64,000 nucleotides of DNA, from assembly GCA_025603075.1 (NCBI GenBank), contig MU626354.1, forward strand, positions 1 to 64,000. Direction: 5' to 3'. Origin of the DNA: Neoconidiobolus thromboides FSU 785. Taxonomy: Eukaryota; Entomophthoromycota; Entomophthoromycetes; Entomophthorales; Neoconidiobolaceae. A program made the position numbers and the translations under genes. The notes under the pieces were generated by a model. It saw only the letters and a program-made list of their open reading frames with translations. It ran no database searches and had not been told where the DNA came from. Below, in pieces: positions 33,675 through 44,017 of the stretch; position 1 is the stretch's first letter; each line of letters opens with the position of its first letter.

Positions 33675-35182
33675 GTGCACTAAATTAGGACATTGCTTTA
33701 TCAAAAGTTGAATTAAATTAACCTTATTTTGGATTACAAATGAAACTTCTAATAGTACATTGATAAAGGATAGTGTAAAAACCATATTAGTTATATTAAA
33801 ATGAATATAACTGTAAAAGTAAAATCTTACATTATTTTTTTGAGCATACCATCTGTTTATATTTTTAGAGTTTTTTTGTTAATATAGTTTGATTGTTTTT
33901 TAGCTAAGTTATGTTATTAGTCAATAAATTGATGTTTAAAAAAGTTAAACATTTAGTTCAAGTTACGATTTTTTATTATGAATTTCTTGGTACTTACAAT
34001 TAATAATGTATTTTTAAATATAAATCCTCATAGTTCATTTAAGCTTACAAATATTTGATAATTTAACAAAAAACCTATATTTTGACTATTGCTACTTTGA
34101 AAATAGAGGTATTAAATAGTTGACTTTGTTTAAAGCCTTAGTTTATTTTTTTAATAAATTTAGCTATGATTTCTAAATTTTAGGCTAGTTAACAAAATAT
34201 TGTAGTGACGAGATATTCTTACTTATTTTATGATGTTCTTCAAAGCGTATGAACTTAATATTTATTATTATTTTGACTTTCAAAGCTTTTTTGATATTTA
34301 ATAAAAATTATTGCTTCAAACCAAAATGTAATTTGTCAATATTAAGTTGTTTTCCATATTTCAGATGCCTTTCATTTAAATCTCTTATTACTTTATCTGA
34401 ATTTAAAGATTTGTGTAGCTATATACTTTTAAACTCAGGTAAGAAAAGTAATAGTAGATTTAGATAAAGGCGTCTTGAATATAGAAAATGATCTAACATT
34501 GATAAATACTATATTAATTGCTATGTAAATAGTTGCCATAAATAGCAAATTGGACTTTTAAAATTTGAAATAGGGCCAGCTTTGCCCTATTGCAAACAGT
34601 TCATGATTTGAGAATTCTTAGTATTTGGAAAATAGGCAAATGAATTTTTTAGTAAATGCATTGTTTGAGAGGGCATTGAAATAAGTGAAGAAGATAAAGA
34701 TATAAAATAAACACAAGAAATGTGGATAAAAAGTAACAATCAAAATAGAGATAAACGAATCTATTTTTTTCTAATAAAATATAGGGTAATAGCTAATCTT
34801 CATATCATCGATTCAACTTAAAGTATATCAAAGCACGGTACTTTTTAGTATTCTCTAAGAAAAAATCAATAATTTTATTTTTCTCCTATGATAAAGGTAT
34901 AAGGGTACTCCATTTTATTTTTAAATTAGTATAGTTTTCGATTAGCAAATTAGCATATTTAAAGATTAGGAAGTAGGAATATATTATAAACAAGACGAAG
35001 TTACAGAATAAACTTTAATTTAAATAAAGAACAATTTATAGTCCAAAAACGATCTGTGTTTTTATTGAATATATCTATAATAGACAATTTGGCTATTCTT
35101 TGAGCCTATTTCTATTAAGTAATCTGACAATTTGAATGTAAACTTATACTGTAGTCATAGTAAACGCCTGCTCATTGTAAAG
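33675..35182. other. AT-rich region upstream of the lipase pseudogene
   Basis: No gene supported. The part from about 34490 onward aligns by eye with about 61150-61816 upstream of the second lipase copy, so it is the 5' flank of a segmental duplication. Confidence 0.5.
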
Positions 35183-35190
35183 TATAAAAG
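35183..35190 (+). promoter_or_regulatory. TATA box of lipase pseudogene
   Basis: TATAAAAG 73 bp upstream of the former ATG; the same motif precedes the paralogue at 61817. Confidence 0.6.
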
Positions 35191-35255
35191 TTTTATAAAA
35201 TGCGACATTATACTAAATAACTTTTAATTAAGTTAGCTAAGTTACAATATAGAAA

Positions 35256-36448
35256 ATGCTTTTAAGCTGCTATAGCCCAGCATTTGTTGCTTTATTTTAT
35301 GATATATCATTAGTCCAACGATACCAAGCAGTTGCAAGTCGCTATAATATTGCTACTGTCATCAGTGCTGATAGGATATTATCGCCAAATAATGATAATG
35401 GTAACATGTTATCATCGAACGACAATAAAGCCTGCTTGAACATCAATACAGAAGGAATCTCAGATGTAGAAAACTACTTTAAAGGCTTGATAGAAAATTT
35501 AAACTATTTAAGAAACCACACTAAATTTGAATCCCATGAGTTACCCGATTCACGTACATTTGAAAGACTAACTCAGCTCAAAAGGAGCAATATTCTAAAA
35601 GATGAATATTATGCTAGATTGGGTGGTGTTGCTTATTGTAATGACGCAAACTTAAAAGCCTGATCCTACTTTTATTGTAAAGAAGTCCTAGTTCAACATG
35701 TACCCACTTATTTTGACAAATTAACGCAAACCAAAATTTATTTAGGAATTGGGGATGTATTTTTTTGTCTAAGAACTTTACTAACAATCTTTCTGCTCAA
35801 ATAGCGCTTAAAAAATGGAAAAAGTAATGAAACCAAAAAAAACATCCCCAATTGATAAAAACAAAAAATCGATTATTTCAGGTTTCTGTGGAAACTCAAC
35901 TTTAAAAGATTTTATACAAGGTGTTAAGTATTCTAAAGATTCAATTGTATCAAATAAAAAATGATATAAAGTGCACCGCAGGTTCAAGCAATGCAGTGAT
36001 ATATTGTTGCCTTTGTATATTAAGGGCTTGAGGAATTTATTGACTAAAAAGAAAGATTACAAGCTGGTTATCATTTGAATGGTACAATAGCCATATTAAG
36101 TTCTTTGATTTTAAGGCAAAGACTAAGTTTGAATGACAATATACTATTGGTATTTACTTATATTGAATCAAAAGTAGAGGATAAAGGATTTTCACGCTAT
36201 TTAAATCAATAAACTTTTACCCTAACTCGAGTTATTAACAATAGAGATATAGTACCCCATTTACCTCTACAAACTAATTCTATATCTGATTATCACCATC
36301 ATTATGGAATTTGGGTAAATGGTAATAAAGATGCCTATTGGAATAATAGCTATTCAGAAGGCCCTGAGTGCTCTGCTTCAAAATGGTATGGCTTTTAGTG
36401 GATGATCACTTGTATGTTTGGGGTATTAGATTGGGTAGTGAATGTTGA
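35256..36448 (+). pseudogene. Secreted class-3 lipase pseudogene, split by a miniature element
   Basis: Paralogue of the lipase at 61817 (similar signal peptide, VENYFKGLIENLNYLRN, YYARLGGVAYCNDA). Breaks visible: the Trp of KSW is a TGA at 35661-35663; a 99-bp miniature element with AATT duplication is inserted at 35751-35849; stops follow. The catalytic GHSLGGA block has lost bases (near 36070-36090). Downstream, the C-terminal region that the paralogue has lost is still legible: YHHHYGIWVNGNKDAYW with the likely catalytic His, and DDHLYVWGIRLGSEC before a final TGA at 36446-36448. In life it was a signal-peptide-bearing triacylglycerol lipase; it is now dead. Confidence 0.88.
35751..35849 (+). 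mobile_element. Miniature TIR element, copy 9, inside the lipase pseudogene
   Basis: 99 bp, starts GGGGATGTATTTTTTTGTCT and ends AAAACATCCCC, flanked by AATT (35747-35750, 35850-35853). The intact paralogue lacks it, giving an empty-site comparison. Confidence 0.93.
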
Positions 36449-36667
36449 TTTTAATAACTTTTGATAAAATTAGTCACTTTGTCATTTATAGTTTTTTGTT
36501 TCTAATTCTAATAAACAAATAAACTATATATGCAAAATGATCAAAATATAATACAGTAAAGACTATCAATATGGGGGTTATAGAAGCTTTGAATTAAATT
36601 TTGAAAATTGAAAAAAATATAAAAAACATAATTAAGTAAGCCTTTTTTCGCCTCTTTTTTGTCAAAT

Positions 36668-36764
36668 AGGGATGTTTTTTTTATTTTATTACTTTTCTAT
36701 TTTTTAAGCGCTATTTAAGTGAGAAATTTGTTAGTAAAATTCTTAAATACAGAAATACATCCCC
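36668..36764 (-). mobile_element. Miniature TIR element, copy 10
   Basis: 97 bp, starts AGGGATGTTTTTTTTATTTT and ends AATACATCCCC; direct repeats AAAT at 36664-36667 and 36765-36768. Because AAAT is not palindromic, this proves a 4-bp target duplication rather than a longer inverted repeat. Confidence 0.92.
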
Positions 36765-36873
36765 AAATAAAGGGGTTTATAAACTTTTTGAATTTTTAAA
36801 ATTGGTTTTTGTCCTAAAATTACTAAGGGTATATCAGCCTCAAAGTTTATTTAGTACGAAGCCGCTTGTCTTC

Positions 36874-36977
36874 AAAACATACTAAAACATATTAAAACAT
36901 ATTAAAACATATTAAAACATATTAAAACATATTAAAACATATTAAAACATATTAAAACATATTAAAACATATTAAAA
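36874..36977. repeat. 10-bp satellite (ATTAAAACAT)n
   Basis: About ten near-identical 10-bp units in direct tandem; the first unit carries C for T. Confidence 0.97.
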
Positions 36978-37338
36978 TGCAGAGAATGATAATGTTACAC
37001 TGTAGCTTTCTAGTGATATTTTTGCTTTATTATATTATTAAACAGAATTTCCTAATGTTTTTAGAAATTGATAAATTTAAGTTTTTCAATGTCTCAGGTA
37101 CAAGGTTTTGTTATAAATCTGTTGTCTATTAATTTGATATTTAGATTCTTATATGACTCCTAAACTTTGTTTGGTATAAATTATACTATATCTACTAAAA
37201 AACATTGATTATCCAAAAAAAAAATTAAATATAGTTAATAAGAAGCATTTATAATTTTGTAAACCTATGGTTTTTTGTATATAATAAGATGATATAAAAT
37301 TGATATATTTAATAACAATATATATAAAAATACCATAT

Positions 37339-37431
37339 GGGGATGTGTTTTTGTGTTTAAGAATTTTAGTAACAATTTTTCCGCTCAAATAGCGCTTGGA
37401 AGATGGAAAAAGAAGTCAAAAAATATCCCCC
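37339..37431 (+). mobile_element. Miniature TIR element, copy 11 (left half of second head-to-head pair)
   Basis: Starts GGGGATGTGTTTTTGTGTTT after ATAT 37335-37338, ends ATATCCCCC before ATAT 37432-37435, which it shares with copy 12. Confidence 0.85.
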
Positions 37432-37435
37432 ATAT

Positions 37436-37534
37436 AGAAGTGTTTTTTTCGGCTTCATTATTTTTTCCATCTTTTAAGCACTATTTGAGTGGAAAACTTG
37501 TTAGTAGAATTCTTAAACACAAAAACACATCCCC
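37436..37534 (-). mobile_element. Miniature TIR element, copy 12 (right half of second head-to-head pair)
   Basis: Starts AGAAGTGTTTTTTTCGGCTT, ends AAACACATCCCC, right flank ATAT 37535-37538, left flank shared with copy 11. Open frames spanning 37353-37574 are made by these elements. Confidence 0.83.
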
Positions 37535-37821
37535 ATATAGTGAATTTTTGTTAAATTTTATATCGTATTTTTAATAGTATTAATATCTCAGAATAATTCA
37601 ACATATAAGGCTATGTCAAAAAAAGTTAATTTTTTATAAATTAAAATTTCAATAATATAATAAAAACAAAACAAAACAAGTTGAAAATTCACTATATAAT
37701 GGTTTTTGTATACTATTTATATTTTCATAATTTCATAAATTTTAAGGTCTATTTAAAAAGCTATAAACACTTTCTCAAAACTTTTCATAACCCTTATATA
37801 TATAAAATAAACTAACTTTAT

Positions 37822-37907
37822 GCAGGTGTTTGGGTTCTTTTTTCCCATTTTTTAAACACTATTTGAGTGGAGAAATTATTCGTAAAATTCTTAAATACCC
37901 ATCCCCC
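37822..37907 (-). mobile_element. Miniature TIR element, copy 13 (internally shortened)
   Basis: 86 bp with direct repeats TTAT at 37818-37821 and 37908-37911. Core AAACACTATTTGAGTGG retained; the T-rich 5' arm is shorter than in full copies. Confidence 0.82.
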
Positions 37908-38035
37908 TTATGATTTTATTCGAAATTAACTTATTACAGAAACACTAGTTTTAAGGTTTCAGTTTGATGTAAAAATCAAAGCAATTAATTTTATTTCATG
38001 TATATCTTAATTATAATGCACTCCATATATCACAT

Positions 38036-41000
38036 TTATTTAGCTCTCTTAGATTTAGATTTAGGTGTCTTTGGTTGTGATTGCGGTTGTTGTTTTATTA
38101 TTGGAGTCTCTGTACTTTGTTCTTTTTCCTTAGTTTCACCAATTGTCTCGTCTGGCACTAGACTTAAATCGAATCCTGGTATATCTAAACCTTCTAATAT
38201 TTTCATAGGCAGTTTATCATTCAAGGGATGATTAGGTGAATTATAGATGGAATCAAGCCTTTCTTTTAAAACTGGGATTCTAGATACTACATTTAATAAG
38301 GTTGCTTGTTGTTGAACCAAACTAATTAATTGCGAATCTCTTTGAAGTATTGCTTTACGATACTGATTGATTTCTTCGGCTTGTGCTTTGATCACTTGTT
38401 GTTGTTGTATTGATTCTTGATTAAGCTTTTTAAACCTTTCGTTCATTAAAGTTCCATGCATAGTAAATTTATCAATCATATCTTTGAACTGTGCCCTTAC
38501 GGATATAACAGGTAAAATAAGTGAAATAATAGCCTCCTTTGATAGATGATCCAATTTCTCTGGGTATCTTGCATAATCTGCTATATCCGTTAAAAAGAAC
38601 ATTCTACTCTTATAAGTCCTTGAAAGCGTAGCTTCTGCTTCATCAGTGTCATACTGAATGGTTTCATTAATATTCATTGAGTTCATAGCTTCTGCTGCAT
38701 CCTTTAAACTTATACCGCTTTCCATCTCACATATTTTTTCAACTATGTAACTTTTGATACCCTTACTTAAGGCAGCAAACATATCCCTATCTGTTTTGCC
38801 CGAGTTACCACTCAACCTATTGATGTTATTTATTAATTGTTGATCTTCGCCAAATACTCCAAGTATAGTATCTAACTCAAATGACTTGGAGTGTGGGTTG
38901 GTGCCATTTGTAAGCTCTTCTCCTTCTTCTTTTCTTTCATTATAATTTGTCAATTCTTTGATTGGATCTAATGTTTCAACAGTATTTGATTCTTGCTGTG
39001 ATGAAGATACTTTATTACCAACAGTGTTATTATTCACATGATTTAAGGGGGTTGAATTTGAATCCTTATAAAGTTTGGATGGAACATTCGTCCTATTAAC
39101 TTCATCCTTTTTTACATCTGTGTTCTTTGGAGTATTTTCGAGATTTTTAATTATAGTAACAGGTTTCGGTGGAGGTGAATGTTCTAAAGCTGGTGAATTA
39201 TTTTGAGCAGGGCTTTCCGTTATTGGTGAGCTAATACTGCTATTCTCTGCTTCTTCTGCTTTTTTCTTCTTATTCTTTTTCTTATTCTTTTTCTTACCAT
39301 CATTGGTGCCAAGCTGATCCCCTACATCCTTCTTGCCATTCGTGTCATCTAAATCCCATTGTTTCAACAGTTGGTTTTGTTTCTCTAAAGCTATGTATTT
39401 CTCCAATTCCTTAAATCCTTCTCTAAGTAAAAATTTGCCTATAATAACTGATAGCATCTCCCGACCTTCTTTGATCCCTATTTCAAGTTCATCAACAATA
39501 CTTCTCCTATCATTGCCTAAGCGAAAGATATGAGGGTCAAAGACTCTAGAATATGATTCCATGAGTAAAATTGAAAACGAAAGTTGTGCTTCTTCAACTA
39601 AAGCATCTGTAGTACTTAAAATATAATCAGCTAATTTATCCATGGAAAGGATCATATTGAATTGGTCCAAAGCATACATTCTAAATGTGGCGTGGTGGAC
39701 TTCCAATCTTTTAAATTGTTTTCTAAATTCCTTGTTAGTAGCTCTCTCAATTCTAGCAGCAACTGTTTTTAAAGAAGGATCCTTCCAACTTTTTTCTATT
39801 TCTTCTTTTAAATTGTTATAAACTACATTTCTTTTACTTAACTCACTTAATATAGCATTCGATTTAATCCTAGCTTGCCTATAAGCATCTTTGTATGCTT
39901 CACCACAACTGAAATACTCATCACTCAGCAAAGATTCTGCCTCTGTAAGTGAATCAAGTTTTAGCAACTCATCAAAAAAATCCATCTTTTTAAGTCCATT
40001 TAATAAATTAACAGATGTAATCGCGTTTACTTTGTAACCTGCCATCTTTTTCCTTGCACTTTCATATTTTTCATTATTTTTCAACTTCCTAAATCTATCC
40101 TTTGAGCTAGCCAATAATCTTTGTGAAGCTTCTACTACCTCATGAATAACAGCTGTAAGAACTTGAAGCTCACTACGGATACAAGAAGCAAAACTTCTAT
40201 GTGTCGTGGTTAAAATTTCTAAGTAATCATCAATGATCTTTTCTACATATTTAACTGGGTTAGCTATCTCTTCCCCTTTCTTTCTATTCTTTTCTGCTTG
40301 ACGAAACTTTTCTATTCCTTTAGACCAATTATCAGTAAAGTATCCAAAGTGTGCATGTGAAAAAGTGTCAGCATAATTATAAGAACTCACCCTGTTTCCT
40401 TTAACAAGCTGATTTACTCGAGTTTGATCGATCCTTGTAATAGTATCAAAATAGGAAAACGTAAAATTAAACGCTTCTTTAGATATAGCATCCCAATCTG
40501 AAGTAAGCTTAGGTACAAAGCTCCTCAGGTAAGTATGATATCTATCCACTGACACTTTAACCTCATCTGGGGTTTTAAAGTGCTTTGAGCTATGGTTACA
40601 TGAAGGTGTAATCAATGATGACTGAAGTTTAGCTGTTATTTGTTTTAAGAAGCAAAAATCATCTCTATGTAAAGTAAAGTTTCCTTTGTCAGAAGTATCT
40701 AAAGCGTCCAAAAGTAGTACATATTCTACCTCGTCAAAATCCTGTTCAACATCTTGAGGCTCATCTTCAATGTCAATATTTAGTTGATCAAGATAAAACT
40801 CCAAATAGGAGCTTGAAGAATATTCTTTTAAATTCCTTTCCCCAATGGTCACAAGTTTTGTTAACAGATCAAAGTTAGGATTTGTAAAATGAAAACTCTT
40901 TTTATCATTTTCCATTTCCATTTCAACAACATCTCTTAAATGGGCCATCGTTTTTTCTGGACAATGAACTACATTTGGAGGTTCGATATGAGATTCAACA

Positions 41001-41275
41001 AAATCTTCGATAAAATGTACTTGCGAAATGATGTTTTTTTTTAAAACATAATTCATCCATTCTCGACAGATATAACACCCTTCTTCGCAAGGTCGAAAGT
41101 TCTTTGCTTCTTTAATTACTTTATTGGTGGCTACTTTTAATTGTTGAATTTTACCAGTTTCTTCTTTTTTATTTCCTTTTTTAGTGTTAGTAATGCTAAT
41201 GTTGTCATAGTTTAACTCCAATAGAGCATCAACAATTGATGGCCCATGGAAGTTTACATATTCAGATAAACTCAT
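38036..41275 (-). CDS. Large intronless protein of unknown function (1079 aa)
   Basis: A single uninterrupted frame in a genome where most conserved genes here have introns. Residues ~1-130 include a possible metal-binding cluster (CEEGCYICREWM and VHCPEKTMAHL). Residues ~230-650 are helical and charged. Then comes a Lys-rich low-complexity block (GKKKNKKKNKKKKAEEAE), a Ser/Pro/Asn-rich disordered stretch, and a C-terminal helical region with a coiled coil (NQESIQQQQVIKAQAEEINQ). The tail is basic (KTPKSKSKRAK). No signal peptide or membrane span. No family recognised; the length, frame integrity and complex composition make it a real gene. Confidence 0.85.
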   Translation of the reverse strand: MSLSEYVNFHGPSIVDALLELNYDNISITNTKKGNKKEETGKIQQLKVATNKVIKEAKNFRPCEEGCYICREWMNYVLKKNIISQVHFIEDFVESHIEPPNVVHCPEKTMAHLRDVVEMEMENDKKSFHFTNPNFDLLTKLVTIGERNLKEYSSSSYLEFYLDQLNIDIEDEPQDVEQDFDEVEYVLLLDALDTSDKGNFTLHRDDFCFLKQITAKLQSSLITPSCNHSSKHFKTPDEVKVSVDRYHTYLRSFVPKLTSDWDAISKEAFNFTFSYFDTITRIDQTRVNQLVKGNRVSSYNYADTFSHAHFGYFTDNWSKGIEKFRQAEKNRKKGEEIANPVKYVEKIIDDYLEILTTTHRSFASCIRSELQVLTAVIHEVVEASQRLLASSKDRFRKLKNNEKYESARKKMAGYKVNAITSVNLLNGLKKMDFFDELLKLDSLTEAESLLSDEYFSCGEAYKDAYRQARIKSNAILSELSKRNVVYNNLKEEIEKSWKDPSLKTVAARIERATNKEFRKQFKRLEVHHATFRMYALDQFNMILSMDKLADYILSTTDALVEEAQLSFSILLMESYSRVFDPHIFRLGNDRRSIVDELEIGIKEGREMLSVIIGKFLLREGFKELEKYIALEKQNQLLKQWDLDDTNGKKDVGDQLGTNDGKKKNKKKNKKKKAEEAENSSISSPITESPAQNNSPALEHSPPPKPVTIIKNLENTPKNTDVKKDEVNRTNVPSKLYKDSNSTPLNHVNNNTVGNKVSSSQQESNTVETLDPIKELTNYNERKEEGEELTNGTNPHSKSFELDTILGVFGEDQQLINNINRLSGNSGKTDRDMFAALSKGIKSYIVEKICEMESGISLKDAAEAMNSMNINETIQYDTDEAEATLSRTYKSRMFFLTDIADYARYPEKLDHLSKEAIISLILPVISVRAQFKDMIDKFTMHGTLMNERFKKLNQESIQQQQVIKAQAEEINQYRKAILQRDSQLISLVQQQATLLNVVSRIPVLKERLDSIYNSPNHPLNDKLPMKILEGLDIPGFDLSLVPDETIGETKEKEQSTETPIIKQQPQSQPKTPKSKSKRAK

Positions 41276-42141
41276 ATTTACTATATCTAAAACAATAGAA
41301 CCAAATTAATCTTGTAACTCTCATTTTATTAATATTATATATATAATCAGGCGCCAGGTTGGTTGTTATATCTTAAAGTTCAAATGGGGTAATTACCTTA
41401 TTATCAAATATAAACAAAGGTTTGAAGCCAAAACTATGTACTACTATTTGATTAAAGAGATTTTGCAAACAAGTAAAGTTAGCTATTCCTTAATTAGGTA
41501 ATTTGATCAAAGTTGTAGAAAATATTAACTTATTGGTTAAAGGTTTATTAAATTTCTCAGCTATTGGCTATAGCTTAGAAATAAAAGGATTCGAATTATG
41601 GGTTGAAAATTCAAATGAGATGAATTTATAGCATTAAACAACTTTGGGTGTCAGTGATTTGTAACAGCACTTTGTGCTACTCATCAGTCTTTTATTTTAA
41701 GCTATCAAGCAAGGATTTATACTTTTAATTGGTATTTATAAGGCAACTTTTTGAGATGGGGAAACTTTAGGTGAGACTATGCAAAAATTAGCAAAAATTA
41801 TTGGACATGTATCTCAGCCAATAATTTTCATAAAATTTTATTAAACAAAGAGAGTTCATCTTTGAATTAACAGGCATTTAAGCATCTTTAATAAGAGTCG
41901 TTGATATCTTAAATTATAGTATTAGGCTTTAATAAGATTTTCTTTAGTCAACTATCGTGAGGGAAGACATACGTAGTTAACGATGTTATCCTTCAAATAG
42001 GGATATGAAAATCTGCGATTTTAACATCGTTTATTGCATTAGTTAAATTGCGAATTTTGGGCCATAGGATTTAAGTTGCAAATTCTGGGCTTGCAAAAAG
42101 ATGAAGTTAAATTCTTTTGACGAAAGAAATAAACTTTAAAA
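41276..42141. other. Divergent intergenic region with a possible gene relic
   Basis: Contains promoters for the 1079-aa gene (-) and the SMARCD gene (+). Around 41706-41841 the plus strand reads as membrane-protein-like GFILLIGIYKATF, a TGA, then DGETLGETMQKLAKIIGHVS, which may be a decayed exon of an unidentified gene. Confidence 0.4.
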
Positions 42142-43908
42142 ATGGATCATCCAACACTAGCTAGTTACAATAATTTAACTTTAGTAAGGAAAAACACGAG
42201 TCAAAATAATTCAGGAGTAGGGACACCAAACGCCAGTAATAAGACGAAGATTCGTAAAACGGTTGATAAAAATATTAGCGAAAATTTACAAGACATTATA
42301 CCAGAAAGTAAACTATACAATAAATTATTAAAAGAAGAAAAAAGATTGGATGGCTTACTATTGAAAAAGAGATTAGATTACCAAGATATTAAGTTTAAGA
42401 CTGGAACTAAAGTATTTGGCTTTTCATTTATTTAAATTTTTAACTTAGTTTTAGACGTTTAGAACATTGCGTCTATTTATCAGTAATCAAGCTGCTTATC
42501 AAGCAGATAATACGAATTATCCAGACCCACTATACCAAGTTAACCAGGGTGAAATTCCTTCTTGGACATTGAAAATAGAAGGAAGAGTATTAATGGTACA
42601 TTTTTAGTGAGTCAGATAAAATAAATTAACTTGACATTTAGCCTATTTCTGCAAATGGTAAAGCTAAAGGTGTAGCTAAGAAGTTTTCGTCTTTAATCAA
42701 TTCTGTGGTCGTTGAGCTTGAAAGGGACAGAAATCTTTATCCTGAAGGAAATCTAATAGAGGTGATATTGTATATATATTGTTTTTGCATATGTATAACT
42801 TTTCATAGTGGTTCTCAAATGATCAAACACAAGAAGTAGATGGATTCGAAATTAAAAGACAAGGATCTGGAGAGGTTAAATGCAAAATAGTCATTCAACT
42901 TAATCAACCATTGAATCGATTTAAACCAAGTTCGGAGTTAGCAGAAATTATAGTAATCGGCCAAAACCAAGAAAATAAAAGCAATTCAGGTTTATTTACA
43001 AGATCAGAAGTTGTTATAATGCTTTGGCATTATATTAAAGTAAATATTATATTCAGTGAACTCACAATTAACTGAACTTCATAACTAGTTTCATAAACTT
43101 AATGACCCTAAAGATTTAATTGCTATAAACTGTGATGTTAACTTAACAAAAGTAAGAAACTGAGAATTGCTTTAGTTTAGCTTAATTTCTATTTATATAA
43201 CCATTTTAGCTATTTGGAATGTCAAGAGTTACCTTTTCACAAATTCCACAGCTGTTAGATCGTCATTTGCTCCCACCTGAGCCTATTGTTATTGATTATG
43301 TTGTTAGGTATAATTAGCTTTTCATATAAAAATAAGATTGATAATAATACTTTTAGAACAAATAAAGAGCATACTAATTCACCGGTAGTATTTGACATTG
43401 AAGTAGAACAAGAAGATGAATTTAAAACGAAGTTAGGATCAATTTTAGGGAATACTTCTGCGAATCGTACAATTTTAAATTTAGATGATAAAGTAACTTT
43501 AACTAAATCATTAAATGGCAAATAATAACTCATGATAATTAGATTAACCAAATGCTTGTTGAAATTCAACAACGTAAAATGAAGAGGGATTTTATGATGG
43601 AATTTATTAATTCACCTGTTGATTTTATTAATAAATGGATGGATTCTCAGGCAAAAGATTTGGAAGTAAGAGCAGTATTATATAATAAGAGTTAAGCTTT
43701 ATTATTGATTTTTAGGTTATCTTTGGTGAAAATCATGTCAATATGGAGGATATACGTCACTCTCAATTTTATGATCAAGATTGGGTTAAAGAGGCTGTGT
43801 TTTATTATTTAAATAATAAGGTATGATATTTGTTAAATATCAATAGCTATTAACTTTTTAATATTTTAGTCGCAAGAAAATGTTTCTAATTCAATGTTAA
43901 ACAAATAA
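42142..43908 (+). CDS. SWI/SNF-RSC subunit with SWIB domain (SMARCD / Rsc6 / Snf12), ten exons
   Basis: Exons 42142-42411, 42455-42595, 42642-42761, 42809-43039, 43089-43151, 43210-43307, 43357-43492, 43543-43665, 43716-43820 and 43870-43908 join in frame to 441 aa. Family blocks in order: ESKLYNKLLKEEKRLDGLLLKKRLD, FRTLRLFISNQAAYQ, NQGEIPSWTLKIEGRVL, the SWIB/MDM2-like domain (RSEVVIMLWHYIK through FGMSRVTFSQIPQLLDRHL), and the C-terminal KMKRDFMMEFINSPVDFINK, WMDSQAKDLE. The protein is a core structural subunit of nucleosome-remodelling complexes in the nucleus. The exon 1-2 acceptor was chosen at 42454 (intron 43 nt) because 42462 would break frame. Confidence 0.93.
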
Positions 43909-44017
43909 AATTTTCAACTAAATATACTGTTAAGATCTGAAAGATTTTTGTTACTTCATTTTTATTACCTTTGTAACCTAGATTTTGTAGTATTTTATTG
44001 AATTTTAGCAATTACCA

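Noticed and set aside
34249-34467. 72-codon hydrophobic frame
   Set aside because: Same reasons; lies in degenerate AT-rich DNA upstream of the lipase pseudogene.
36874-36977. Regularly spaced repeat considered as a CRISPR-like array
   Set aside because: Units are contiguous 10-mers with no spacers, and the genome is eukaryotic; it is a simple satellite.
37353-37574. Open frame of 73 codons on the plus strand
   Set aside because: It is made of two adjacent miniature elements read through; no independent coding evidence.
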